Source of the DNA: Candidatus Lambdaproteobacteria bacterium RIFOXYD2_FULL_56_26
Lineage (GTDB): Bacteria; SAR324; XYD2-FULL-50-16
Assembly (NCBI GenBank): GCA_001783715.1
Contig: MFNF01000001.1
Coordinates: forward strand, 1-64,000
Length of the DNA stretch: 64,000 nt
Direction of reading: 5' to 3'
Each line of letters starts with the position of its first letter. Position 1 is the first letter of the stretch. The notes beneath the pieces are model-generated. The model was not told the origin of the DNA. It made no database searches and saw nothing but the letters and a program-made list of their open reading frames with translations. The position numbers and the translations under genes were made by a program. Of this stretch, positions 17,306 through 26,317 are shown in pieces.

Positions 17306-18307
17306 TTATTTCCCGCCAAAGCCAAAGCTCCGTCCGCCCCCAAAGGAGCGCACCGAACCGCCAAAACCTCGATTGGACCCCAACCCGCTGGAGCTGCGGC
17401 CAAAGGCGCTGGACCGGCCAAGGGCACCGGAGCTTTGGCCAAAACCACGGGTTGTGCCCGAGCTGAGCGCCTTGGAGCCGCCGGACCGTCCAAAGCCGCC
17501 GGAGCCGATTTTGCCGGAGCTTCGAGAGGACAAAAACTGCTTCTGGGTCCCGGTGGGTTTGCGCAGTCCCTTGGCCACCCCGGTGTTGGCCGCTCGGCCT
17601 TTGTTGGGGTTGGACAAGGTCCGGTTCGAGTTGCCTTGGAAACTGCTGGGTCCTTGGCGCACCACGGTGTGGTGGACTGCAACTCGGTTGAAGTAGAGCG
17701 AAGGGCCCAAAATGGGGAAAAAGCCAAAGTAGGGTGGGTAAAACCCAAACCCGAAGGGGGAGATCCACAAGGGGTGGGGCATGAAATAGCTGGGGTACAC
17801 CGGATAAGGAGCCGCCTGGGCTTGGGCTGTTTGGACGGGCCGTTCGACTTTGACCGAATCGTTGTAAACGGCGTTGTCCCCGTAGATCTGTTCGTTGCCG
17901 ACCACCTGGATCTCCGCTTGGTCGCCGTTTTGCTCCACCGTCACCTCGGCGATTTCCTGTCTTTCGCCTTTGGCCGGTTCGGTGTACAGGGAATATCCTA
18001 CCTTGCCGGTTTCAGGTTTGCCGAATTCCTCCACTTGGAGGTAGTCCACCTTGCCGTCGTCGTTCAGGTCCAGGTTGTTGATGCCGTCTTTTTCGTTGAG
18101 CTTTCGTTCCAATTCCTGGCCGGACCGGATCTCTTTGGTCAGGCCGGTCAAGGCGGCTAGGTCGAACCCGGAAGCAGCCGGGTCGGGTTCGGCGGCGGCT
18201 TCGGCGATTCGTTCGTTTTCCGGGGAGGAGGAGCCCAGCCACTGGGTCAAGGAATAAACCCCGTTCAAGACCAGGATAAAGACAATGGCAACCTTTAGGG
18301 CTTTCAT
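17306..18307 (-). CDS. Membrane-anchored protein with EF-hand-like loop and Gly/Ser-rich tail
   Basis: A 333-residue protein I do not recognise. It begins with a signal anchor (about 4-22). Residues 80-91 read DLNDDGKVDYLQ, an EF-hand-type calcium loop with Gln in place of the final Glu. An aromatic Pro/Phe/Tyr-rich stretch follows (about 165-205). The last 100 residues are low-complexity Gly/Ser/Arg/Phe (GRSSAFGRSSSGLGSNRGFGG-like). The N-terminus suggests a periplasmic or surface location. It is followed four bases later by murE-alr, so it may lead that operon. The tail resembles sticky surface or RNA-binding low-complexity segments, but no function follows from that. Confidence 0.7.
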   Translation of the reverse strand: MKALKVAIVFILVLNGVYSLTQWLGSSSPENERIAEAAAEPDPAASGFDLAALTGLTKEIRSGQELERKLNEKDGINNLDLNDDGKVDYLQVEEFGKPETGKVGYSLYTEPAKGERQEIAEVTVEQNGDQAEIQVVGNEQIYGDNAVYNDSVKVERPVQTAQAQAAPYPVYPSYFMPHPLWISPFGFGFYPPYFGFFPILGPSLYFNRVAVHHTVVRQGPSSFQGNSNRTLSNPNKGRAANTGVAKGLRKPTGTQKQFLSSRSSGKIGSGGFGRSGGSKALSSGTTRGFGQSSGALGRSSAFGRSSSGLGSNRGFGGSVRSFGGGRSFGFGGK

Positions 18308-18356
18308 AGGGGACCGGGCTAAAAGTTCTGTACCTTAAGAGGCAAGGGTCGGGCGA

Positions 18357-19646
18357 TCAGTCGGCCAACTCTTCCCTGGCTTTGTCCAACAAGGGCATGT
18401 ATTCCAGAACCACCGAAACCACCTCGTTCCGGTTCATCTTGACCACCGTAAACTTGTGTGGGCCGACCTGGACCTGGTCGCCCAAGACCGGCATCCGCTC
18501 CAGCTTGGACATGATCAACCCTTGGAGGGAGTCGTAGTCCCCTTCCAAGGGCAGTTCTCCGGGGATCAGCCGGTTGATGGTGACCACGTCGTGCCGACCG
18601 GGGACCAGCCACTTGTGCTCCCCCATGGGCTTGACGAAGGAAGTGGTGGCATCCTTTTCATCGAAGATTTCCCCGACCAGTTCCTCGACGATGTCCTCCA
18701 AGGTCACCACGCCCGAAAGCCCGCCGAATTCATCGACCACAATGGCCATGTGGAGCTGCTCTTGCTTGAGGGTTTCCAGGACAGATGAAAGGGTCTGGGT
18801 TTCGTACACAAAGTTGGGCTTTTGGCAGAGGTCCTTGAGGAGTTTTTGGCCGTTGCCGCTCAAAAGTTCCTTGAGCGCTTCCTTGAGGTTGAGGATGCCC
18901 ACGATGTGGTCCACGCTGTCTTGGTACACCGGCACCCGGGTGTAAAGTTTGGCCAGCAATTGGTCTTGGACCAGGGCCAAGGTCAGGTCCCCTTCCAGCG
19001 CAAAGACCCGGGTCCGTGGGGTCATCACCGGGTACACCTCCCGCTCGTCAAACAAAAAGACGTTTTCGATCAGGCTCCGTTCCCGTTCGTTGATGATTCC
19101 CAGTTGTTCGCCCTTTTCGACCATGTTGATCACCGAAGATTCGCTGATCCGGTTTCCTCCGATTTGCGCTCCGGTCAATCGGGAGATGAGGTGGGAGGTT
19201 GCCGAAAGGGCCCAGGTGAAGGGGGTAAAAAGCCAAGTCAAGGGGTAAAGGATCGGGGAAACCGCCAGGGCAATGGTTCGGTTGTGCCCCAAGGCCACCC
19301 CCTTGGGGGTCACCTCGCCAAAAATGAGGATCAAGAGGGTCAGCAGGATGGTAGAAAGGGTGACCGCCAGCTCCGAACTGATCCCGAACTGGGGGCCGTA
19401 TTCGATGGCCATGGCGGTCCCCAAGGCGGAAGCGCCGATGTTGACCAGGTTGTTTCCCACCAGGATGGTGGAGATCAGTTTTTGGCGGTTCGCCAGCAGA
19501 TGGGCTACCAGCTTGCGGTTCTTCAGGCGGCTTTTTTCGATCTCGATCAGGTCGAGGTCGCCCAAAGAAATGTAGGCGCTTTCGATGCCCGAAAAGAAGG
19601 CAGAAAGTGCGATCAAAACCAAGAGTAACAACAATCCAACGATCAC
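18357..19646 (-). CDS. CNNM/CorC-family (HlyC-type) membrane protein with CBS domains
   Basis: A 429-residue protein of the CNNM/CorC family. The DUF21 membrane domain spans about 1-185, with three or four helices and the SAFFSGIESAYISL signature. Two CBS domains follow (about 200-320, including MTPRTRVFAL and VYQDSVDHIVGILNLKEAL), then a CorC_HlyC domain (about 335-415) starting WLVPGRHDVVTINRL. Relatives take part in Mg2+/Co2+ efflux or homeostasis; the older 'hemolysin' label is misleading. It lies 27 bases behind the zinc-ribbon gene. Confidence 0.92.
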   Translation of the reverse strand: MIVGLLLLLVLIALSAFFSGIESAYISLGDLDLIEIEKSRLKNRKLVAHLLANRQKLISTILVGNNLVNIGASALGTAMAIEYGPQFGISSELAVTLSTILLTLLILIFGEVTPKGVALGHNRTIALAVSPILYPLTWLFTPFTWALSATSHLISRLTGAQIGGNRISESSVINMVEKGEQLGIINERERSLIENVFLFDEREVYPVMTPRTRVFALEGDLTLALVQDQLLAKLYTRVPVYQDSVDHIVGILNLKEALKELLSGNGQKLLKDLCQKPNFVYETQTLSSVLETLKQEQLHMAIVVDEFGGLSGVVTLEDIVEELVGEIFDEKDATTSFVKPMGEHKWLVPGRHDVVTINRLIPGELPLEGDYDSLQGLIMSKLERMPVLGDQVQVGPHKFTVVKMNRNEVVSVVLEYMPLLDKAREELAD

Positions 19647-19673
19647 GGATTCCCTGCTAGCCGAATGGGGAGG

Positions 19674-20438
19674 TTATTCAACAGCCTTGCTTGGGGCTTT
19701 CTTTTTCGGTTTTGCCGCCACAGGCTCAGGTGGAGCCGGGGGTTGGTAAAAGAGCAACCTTTTGCAGGTGGTACACTCCCCAAAGCCGCTTTTGATGATT
19801 TCGTTGAACGCCTGGGCCCGCAAACTGGCAGCGCAGCCTTTGCAAAAGGGTTCGCTGATCGCCACCGCAGCGGGGATCATGTTGCGCTTCATCAGTTTGT
19901 TGTAGAGGACCATCAGGTCGTCGGTGACCTTGGGCTTGAGGCTTTCGACCAGGGTCTTGCCGCTTTCGATAGTCCGGGTGAGGGTGGTTTCTTCGTCCAA
20001 AAAGACTTGGTCTTCCTGGGCAAAAGCCTTGGCTTCCTCCTCTCGTTTTGCCACCGCCAGATTGATTTCCGCTTGCAGGGGCTCCATCTTTTCTTCCAGG
20101 CCCAGGATTTGGTCTTCCACCTTTTTGACGGTTTTGCCTGCGCTCTCCACTTCCTTTTGGGCGGCAGAGTATTCTTTTTGGTTGTGAACCTCCATCAGCC
20201 GGGCGTTGGCCGCAGCGGCTTTTTTGTTCTCCACTTCCACCAGTTTTTCTCGCAGCCGGATCTGGAGGGTTAGGTCCTTTTTCTGTTTTTCCAAAATCCC
20301 CAAGGCCGCTTCGGCTTGGTCCAACTGGGCTCTGATTTTGGCTCTTTTGGCAGGCAGGGCTTCTAGCCCTTTTTGGGATTGGAGAATTAGGCGGTCTTGG
20401 TCTGCAATCTGAAGGAGGGCCTCACAGGACTCGTGCAT
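19674..20438 (-). CDS. C4-type zinc-ribbon coiled-coil protein (CdsZ family)
   Basis: A 254-residue protein with a long coiled coil (about 20-165, rich in Lys, Glu and Gln) and a C-terminal zinc ribbon: C-x2-C in PFCKGCAAS and C-x2-C in GECTTCKRL, about 20 residues apart. This is the layout of the CdsZ/zf-RING_7 family, found in many bacteria and of poorly known function. A Pro/Lys-rich tail follows the ribbon. It reads toward the CorC-like gene and probably shares its transcript. Confidence 0.85.
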   Translation of the reverse strand: MHESCEALLQIADQDRLILQSQKGLEALPAKRAKIRAQLDQAEAALGILEKQKKDLTLQIRLREKLVEVENKKAAAANARLMEVHNQKEYSAAQKEVESAGKTVKKVEDQILGLEEKMEPLQAEINLAVAKREEEAKAFAQEDQVFLDEETTLTRTIESGKTLVESLKPKVTDDLMVLYNKLMKRNMIPAAVAISEPFCKGCAASLRAQAFNEIIKSGFGECTTCKRLLFYQPPAPPEPVAAKPKKKAPSKAVE

Positions 20439-20477
20439 GGTTTCTCCAAAGGGGTTTAACTAGGCCATAAGCTTGGG

Positions 20478-20554
20478 TGGTAGGCCCACCTGGACTTGAA
20501 CCAGGGACCGTCCGGTTATGAGCCGGATGCTCTAACCAACTGAGCTATAGGCCC
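20478..20554 (-). tRNA. tRNA with CAU anticodon (probably Ile2, possibly elongator Met)
   Basis: A 77-nt cloverleaf on the minus strand with D-arm GCTCAGTTGGTTAGAGC, anticodon loop CTCATAA (anticodon CAU), T-arm CCTGGTTCAAGTCCAGG and an encoded 3' ACCA. CAU can be elongator Met, initiator Met or Ile read as AUA after lysidine modification. The GGGCCTA acceptor and CCGG anticodon stem look most like Ile2. The first acceptor pair is G1-U72, a wobble instead of G-C. Confidence 0.92.
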
Positions 20555-20635
20555 CCAAAAGTGAGAGTGTATTGAAGGGTAGAGAAATGGTCAAGACTTT
20601 GTCCAACTTGGCGCAAAGGCGGCTTTTGGATTTGA

Positions 20636-22012
<1,377 letters not shown>

Positions 22013-22028
22013 CCCCAACCGTTAAAAA

Positions 22029-22056
22029 GCCGGGGCCGCTGATCGGCCCCGGTCTC
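22029..22056 (+). terminator. Hairpin after eno
   Basis: An 8-bp GC-only stem (22030-22037 with 22045-22052) encloses a short loop and is followed by a pyrimidine-rich run with few Ts. It sits 17 bases after the eno stop and may attenuate transcription into ftsB. Confidence 0.6.
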
Positions 22057-22084
22057 TCCCTTCTCTCTTTAGCCTCCAAGCTGT

Positions 22085-22459
22085 ATGGCCTTCGAGTTGA
22101 GAAAAAAAAAGCTTCCCTTTACCGACAAAAAAGTCATCCAAGGGTTATTGGCCCTGTTGATTTTGGTGGTGGTGGTGCTTTCCTTGGTCGGCGACAAGGG
22201 CTGGTTGGAGCGGGGAAAGATCAATGGCCAGGAAAAGGAATTGAAGGCGGAAATCAGCGCCTTAAAAAAAGAAAAGCTGGAATGGTACGGCAAGATCGCC
22301 TCGTTGCGCAACAACCGCACCTATGTAGAAACCTACTCTCGGGAACAGTTGGGCTGGATCAAAAAAGACGAGTACCTGCTTTTGCCACCCAAGGAAGAAA
22401 TGCCCCGTTTTGAATACCTGCCCGAGGTGGGCGAGGCCCCGCCGGAAACCACGGAATAA
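22085..22459 (+). CDS. ftsB: Septum formation initiator protein FtsB/DivIC family
   Basis: A 124-residue bitopic membrane protein: a short basic cytoplasmic N-terminus, one membrane helix (about 17-36), a coiled coil (about 45-75) and the family end pattern RNNRTYVETYSREQLGWIKKDEYLLL. FtsB joins FtsL and FtsQ in the divisome and activates septal synthesis. The position directly after eno supports the call. A Glu/Pro-rich tail extends about 20 residues past the usual end. No clear Shine-Dalgarno site is seen. Confidence 0.9.
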   Translation: MAFELRKKKLPFTDKKVIQGLLALLILVVVVLSLVGDKGWLERGKINGQEKELKAEISALKKEKLEWYGKIASLRNNRTYVETYSREQLGWIKKDEYLLLPPKEEMPRFEYLPEVGEAPPETTE

Positions 22460-22460
22460 C

Positions 22461-22931
22461 GTGGGCCGAGGTGCAGGGAAAGGTTGGCGCAGGGGTGTTC
22501 TCCCCCGTTTGGTTGCGTGTGTTTCTCTGCTAGGACCCAAAAGGACCGCCGGTCTTGGGGCCGCCTTGTGGTTTTTTCTTTGCCCCCCTCCCTTTTTATG
22601 GGCCCAAAACCCCATGCGAGCCCCCGAGCTGCCTAGGCCGGCAGAGGAGCGGCGGCCCGAGTTGGGGCTTGGGGCTGCCTTGGGCTTGGGGCTGGTGCGG
22701 GGATTCCAGCAGGTGATCAGCCCCGCCGATGGTCCCCGGAGCCCCAGCTATCCAACCGGATCGGCCTATGGAGCTTGGGTTCTCCAGGAGGAAGGATTTT
22801 TTTGGGGGGTCTTGATGATCGGGGACCGATTGTTCCACGAGGCAGACCTGCCCTTGGGTCCCAAAGTCTGGATTTACGGGGTGGAAAGGTACTACGATCC
22901 ACCCTTGTACAACCGTTACTGGCGGGACTGA
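22461..22931 (+). CDS. YidD-like protein, secreted and lacking the usual cysteines
   Basis: From the in-frame GTG at 22461, two bases after the ftsB stop, this is a 156-residue protein. A hydrophobic signal-like segment (about 27-48) precedes a domain that reads like the YidD family: RGFQQVISPADGPRSPSYPT, then GSAYGAWVLQEEGFFWG, MIGDRLFHEAD and VERYYDPPLYNRYW. In YidD the corresponding PRC and PTCS segments carry cysteines; here they are PRS and PTGS. YidD proteins are said to aid membrane-protein insertion. The start is uncertain, because the longer frame begins inside ftsB. Confidence 0.65.
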   Translation: MGRGAGKGWRRGVLPRLVACVSLLGPKRTAGLGAALWFFLCPPPFLWAQNPMRAPELPRPAEERRPELGLGAALGLGLVRGFQQVISPADGPRSPSYPTGSAYGAWVLQEEGFFWGVLMIGDRLFHEADLPLGPKVWIYGVERYYDPPLYNRYWRD

Positions 22932-23028
22932 CAAGCAGGACCGACAAAGCCAGTCTGGGAGAGGGAAAAGGAACCTCCGTCCATACTTACCGGAACTTAC
23001 CGGAACGGGGGTTTTTGGGGGGACCGGC

Positions 23029-24933
23029 TTAAACCAAATCCCGTCGGTCCACTCGGGCTTTGATCTCTTCTTGCAAGGCACCGATGATCTGGGGCAGGGT
23101 TTTGGCCCCCAGCACCTGGTTGCCCGCCCGGACCGTTGCGGTCTCGGATTCGATCTCTTGGTCGCCGACCACCAGAATGTAGTTCACTTGGTCCAGTTGG
23201 GCGCTGCGGACCTTCTTGTTGATCGACTCTGCGTCCAGGTCCGCCCCGGCTCGAATCCCCTCCGCCTTCAATTGGTCTGTCACCTTTTGGGCGTAACCGT
23301 GGTGGCTTTCGTTGATCGCCAAAACCCGGACCTGTTCGGGGCTCAGCCAAAGGGGGAACTTGCCGGTGTAATGTTCCACCAGAATCCCAAAAAACCGCTC
23401 AATCGAACCGTAAATGACCCGGTGGATCATCACCGGCCTTTGCTTCGAGCCGTCCTGGGCGATGTAGGACAGGTCAAACCGTTCGGGCAGGAACATGTCC
23501 AGCTGGATGGTTCCGCACTGCCAAGTTCGGCCAATGGCATCCTTGATGTGGATGTCGATCTTGGGGCCGTAAAAGGCACCGTCACCGGGGTTGAGTTTGT
23601 AGGGATACCCGCCTTCGTCCAGGGCTCCCTTCAGCCCGTTGACGGCCCGTTCCCATTCTTCGTCGGTACCGATGGATTTTTCGGGCCGGGTGGAAAGTTC
23701 CAAGTGGTAGGTCAACCCAAAGGTGGCGTACATCCGCTCGGCCAAGTGCATGACGTTGAGGATCTCGCTCTTGATGTCCTCGGGCTTCATGTAAATGTGG
23801 GCATCATCCTGGTGGAAGCTGCGGACCCGAAACAGGCCCGAAAGAGCCCCGGACATTTCGTGGCGATGGACGTTGCCGATCTCGCCGATCCTCAAGGGGA
23901 GCTGCCGGTAGCTGTACTGGTTTTCGCCGTAAAAGAGCATCGCTCCGGGGCAGTTCATCGGCTTGATGACAAAGTGCTTTTCCTCGATCTCCGAGCTGTA
24001 CATGTTTTCCCGGTAGTAGCCCCAGTGGCCGGAGCGCTCCCAGAGTTCCTGGCCCAAGAGGATCGGGGTCTTGATCTTGTGGTACCCTTCGGCCTTGTGG
24101 CACTGGTCCCAATAGGCCATCAGCTCGTCCCAGACGATCATGCCCTTGGGGTGGAAAAAGGGCATCCCTGGTCCTTCGGGGTGAAAGCTAAAAAGACCCA
24201 ACTTTTTGCCGATCACCCGGTGGTCCCGTTTTTTGGCTTCCTCCAAAAAGTTCAGGTATTCCTTGAGCTGCTTGCGGTCGGGAAAGCTGATGCCGTAGAT
24301 CCGGGTCAGTTGCGGAAGTTTCGCATCCCCACGCCAATAGGCACCGGAGGTTTTGAGGATTTTGATCCCTTGGATCAGCCCAAAATGAGGCAGGTGGGGG
24401 CCACGGCAAAGGTCGGTAAATTCGCCTTGCCGGTAGGCGCTTAAGCCCTCTTCCAGATTTTGGATCATCTCGGATTTAAAGGGATTCCCGGTAAACAGGG
24501 CCAGCGCTTCCTCTTTGGTCTTGAATTCGATCCGCTTCGGCTCGGGCCGTTCCTTAACGATCTTTTCGACTTCCGCCTCAATCCGTTCCAGGTCGGATTC
24601 TTGGAGGCTCAGGTCGGCAAAGTCGTAGTAAAACCCTTGTTCAATGGCCGGGCCGATGGTTGGCTTGGCCTGGGGGAAAAGCCGCAAGACCGCCTGGGCC
24701 AGCAAGTGGGCGGAACTGTGCCAGAACAAGGCTTTGCCTTCCTTGGATTCAAAATCCAACAGCCCCACTTCGGTCCCCTCGGTCAAGAGGCTCCCCAGGT
24801 CCTTTAAAACTCCATTTTCTACCAAGGCCAAGGCCGGGCCTTGGAGGGCCTTCTTTTGTTTTTTTGCCAAATCGAAGCCGGTGGAGCCGTCGGGGAGTTC
24901 TTCGACCAGACCTTCTGGGAGCTTAATTTTCAT
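23029..24933 (-). CDS. thrS: Threonine-tRNA ligase
   Basis: A class II synthetase of 634 residues from the ATG at 24933. An N-terminal TGS-like domain (KIKLPEGLVEELPDGSTGFD, about 1-60) leads into the editing domain with HSSAHLLAQAV (about 72-82). The catalytic core holds motif 2 (SGALSGLFRVRSFHQDDAHIY region) and the Zn ligands in KPMNCPGAML. A C-terminal anticodon-binding domain follows from LSPEQVRVLAI. Forty-one further in-frame upstream codons have no family counterpart. The usual downstream partner infC is absent; the gene converges on the YidD-like gene. Confidence 0.96.
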   Translation of the reverse strand: MKIKLPEGLVEELPDGSTGFDLAKKQKKALQGPALALVENGVLKDLGSLLTEGTEVGLLDFESKEGKALFWHSSAHLLAQAVLRLFPQAKPTIGPAIEQGFYYDFADLSLQESDLERIEAEVEKIVKERPEPKRIEFKTKEEALALFTGNPFKSEMIQNLEEGLSAYRQGEFTDLCRGPHLPHFGLIQGIKILKTSGAYWRGDAKLPQLTRIYGISFPDRKQLKEYLNFLEEAKKRDHRVIGKKLGLFSFHPEGPGMPFFHPKGMIVWDELMAYWDQCHKAEGYHKIKTPILLGQELWERSGHWGYYRENMYSSEIEEKHFVIKPMNCPGAMLFYGENQYSYRQLPLRIGEIGNVHRHEMSGALSGLFRVRSFHQDDAHIYMKPEDIKSEILNVMHLAERMYATFGLTYHLELSTRPEKSIGTDEEWERAVNGLKGALDEGGYPYKLNPGDGAFYGPKIDIHIKDAIGRTWQCGTIQLDMFLPERFDLSYIAQDGSKQRPVMIHRVIYGSIERFFGILVEHYTGKFPLWLSPEQVRVLAINESHHGYAQKVTDQLKAEGIRAGADLDAESINKKVRSAQLDQVNYILVVGDQEIESETATVRAGNQVLGAKTLPQIIGALQEEIKARVDRRDLV

Positions 24934-25104
24934 GAATCCGGTAAACCTAAGGGTGGAAATCTGGGGCTGATTTTTAACATTTCCAACTAACATCCATCGG
25001 CCCCTTTTGGCAAGCCCCAACAGGCCAAAAAGTCCCTGTCCATTCTTTGAATCCAAGCAACCTGCAAAGCCGATTTAACTTGGGCCGCAATGAGGCTAAA
25101 AAGT

Positions 25105-25131
25105 TTGACAGAAGGAAAAATCCTCTAGTAC
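25105..25131 (+). promoter_or_regulatory. Possible promoter for the beta-barrel/lipoprotein cluster
   Basis: A perfect TTGACA (25105-25110) is followed by TAGTAC (25126-25131) with a 15-bp spacer, shorter than ideal. It lies about 75 bp before the first gene of the cluster. Confidence 0.35.
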
Positions 25132-25208
25132 CCTCGCCCTAGGTTAAAATTAGCCGAAGTAAAAATCCTTAGGCTTGGACTCACTTGTTTTCTATTCCTA
25201 CGGCGACC

Positions 25209-26303
25209 ATGGCAACAAAAAGATTGAACCCTTTTGGCGCCGCCCTTTTGGGTGGGTTGCTGCTTCTTTGGCCTCAAACCTCAAGGGCCGATGAACCGCA
25301 GCACCTTCGCCAATCCGTGCGGGCCTTGGGAATGGGGAACGCCTTTGTTGCAGCGGTCAACGACGAAAACAGTCTGTACTACAACCCGGCCGGGTTGGCC
25401 TCGGTGCAGCGCAGCTTTTTTGAGTTGCTTTCGGTCACCGTCACCGCCAACCAAAACTTGATCGACCTGGGGCAAACCGACAGCGCCGACCAGACGGCTG
25501 CAGTGGGCAACTTGGTGGGCAACAAGATTTATGCCGAGGAAGGCCTTGGCCTGTTGAGCTTCACCGCCCCCTACTGGGGTTGGTCGTTTTACCAAAATGC
25601 AGTCTTTGATGCCCAGGTCCACAACCCGACCATCCCCTACTTTGAAGCCCTGGTGTACGGACAGGTCACCGCCATCGGCGGGTTTGCCTTTACCCTTTGG
25701 GACCAACAGTTGGACATCGGGACCAGCCTTAAATACGTATATCGCCAGGGGATCGGCAAAACCATTCACATTGTGGATGCCTTGGATCCCGAGTTCTCCG
25801 ACGATCTGCAAAACGAGTTGGTGGACAAGTCTCAGATTGCCCCGGATGTTGGGGTGACCTACCACTATGACCGTTGGTACAATTTCCAGCTCAAGGCCTC
25901 GGCGGTGATGAAAAACATCGGTGGCATGGACTTTGGCAGCTCGGGCAGCTTCCCCACCACCGTGGACCTGGGGCTCGCTTCGGAGTCCGAGGTGCTGGGC
26001 TTTGACCTGTTGGTGGCCGCCGATCTGGTGGACTCAACCTTCCAGACCACGGCCAAAAAATCATTGGCCCGGAACCTCAACCTGGGGGCCGAGTTGGGAA
26101 TGTGGAAACGGTCAAATGGCGGGCACCATTTCTTGGCCTTCCGGGCCGGGAAAAAAGGACCTTACCCCACCTATGGCTTCTCCCTTAACCCCCCCCTGTT
26201 GCCGATCATGATTGACTTTGCATCTTGGTCCGAGGAAGTAGGTGCCGTTGCGGGAGCAAAGGAGGACCAGCGTACCTCCCTCCAGCTCTCTTTCAACTTT
26301 TGA
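25209..26303 (+). CDS. PorV/FadL-like outer-membrane beta-barrel protein
   Basis: A 364-residue secreted protein with a signal peptide (about 1-28, ending near SRADE). It opens with the pattern of PorV/UPF0164-type and TraF-like barrels, VRALGMGNAFVAAVNDENSLYYNPAGLASV. Alternating beta strands run to a final strand, TSLQLSFNF, that ends in Phe as outer-membrane barrels do. It was started at the ATG at 25209; an in-frame TTG eight codons upstream is possible. Two lipoprotein genes follow within 40 bases each. Relatives serve in fatty-acid uptake, type IX secretion or surface-protein handling, but no specific role is evident here. Confidence 0.72.
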   Translation: MATKRLNPFGAALLGGLLLLWPQTSRADEPQHLRQSVRALGMGNAFVAAVNDENSLYYNPAGLASVQRSFFELLSVTVTANQNLIDLGQTDSADQTAAVGNLVGNKIYAEEGLGLLSFTAPYWGWSFYQNAVFDAQVHNPTIPYFEALVYGQVTAIGGFAFTLWDQQLDIGTSLKYVYRQGIGKTIHIVDALDPEFSDDLQNELVDKSQIAPDVGVTYHYDRWYNFQLKASAVMKNIGGMDFGSSGSFPTTVDLGLASESEVLGFDLLVAADLVDSTFQTTAKKSLARNLNLGAELGMWKRSNGGHHFLAFRAGKKGPYPTYGFSLNPPLLPIMIDFASWSEEVGAVAGAKEDQRTSLQLSFNF

Positions 26304-26317
26304 TCTAGGATAGGCCG

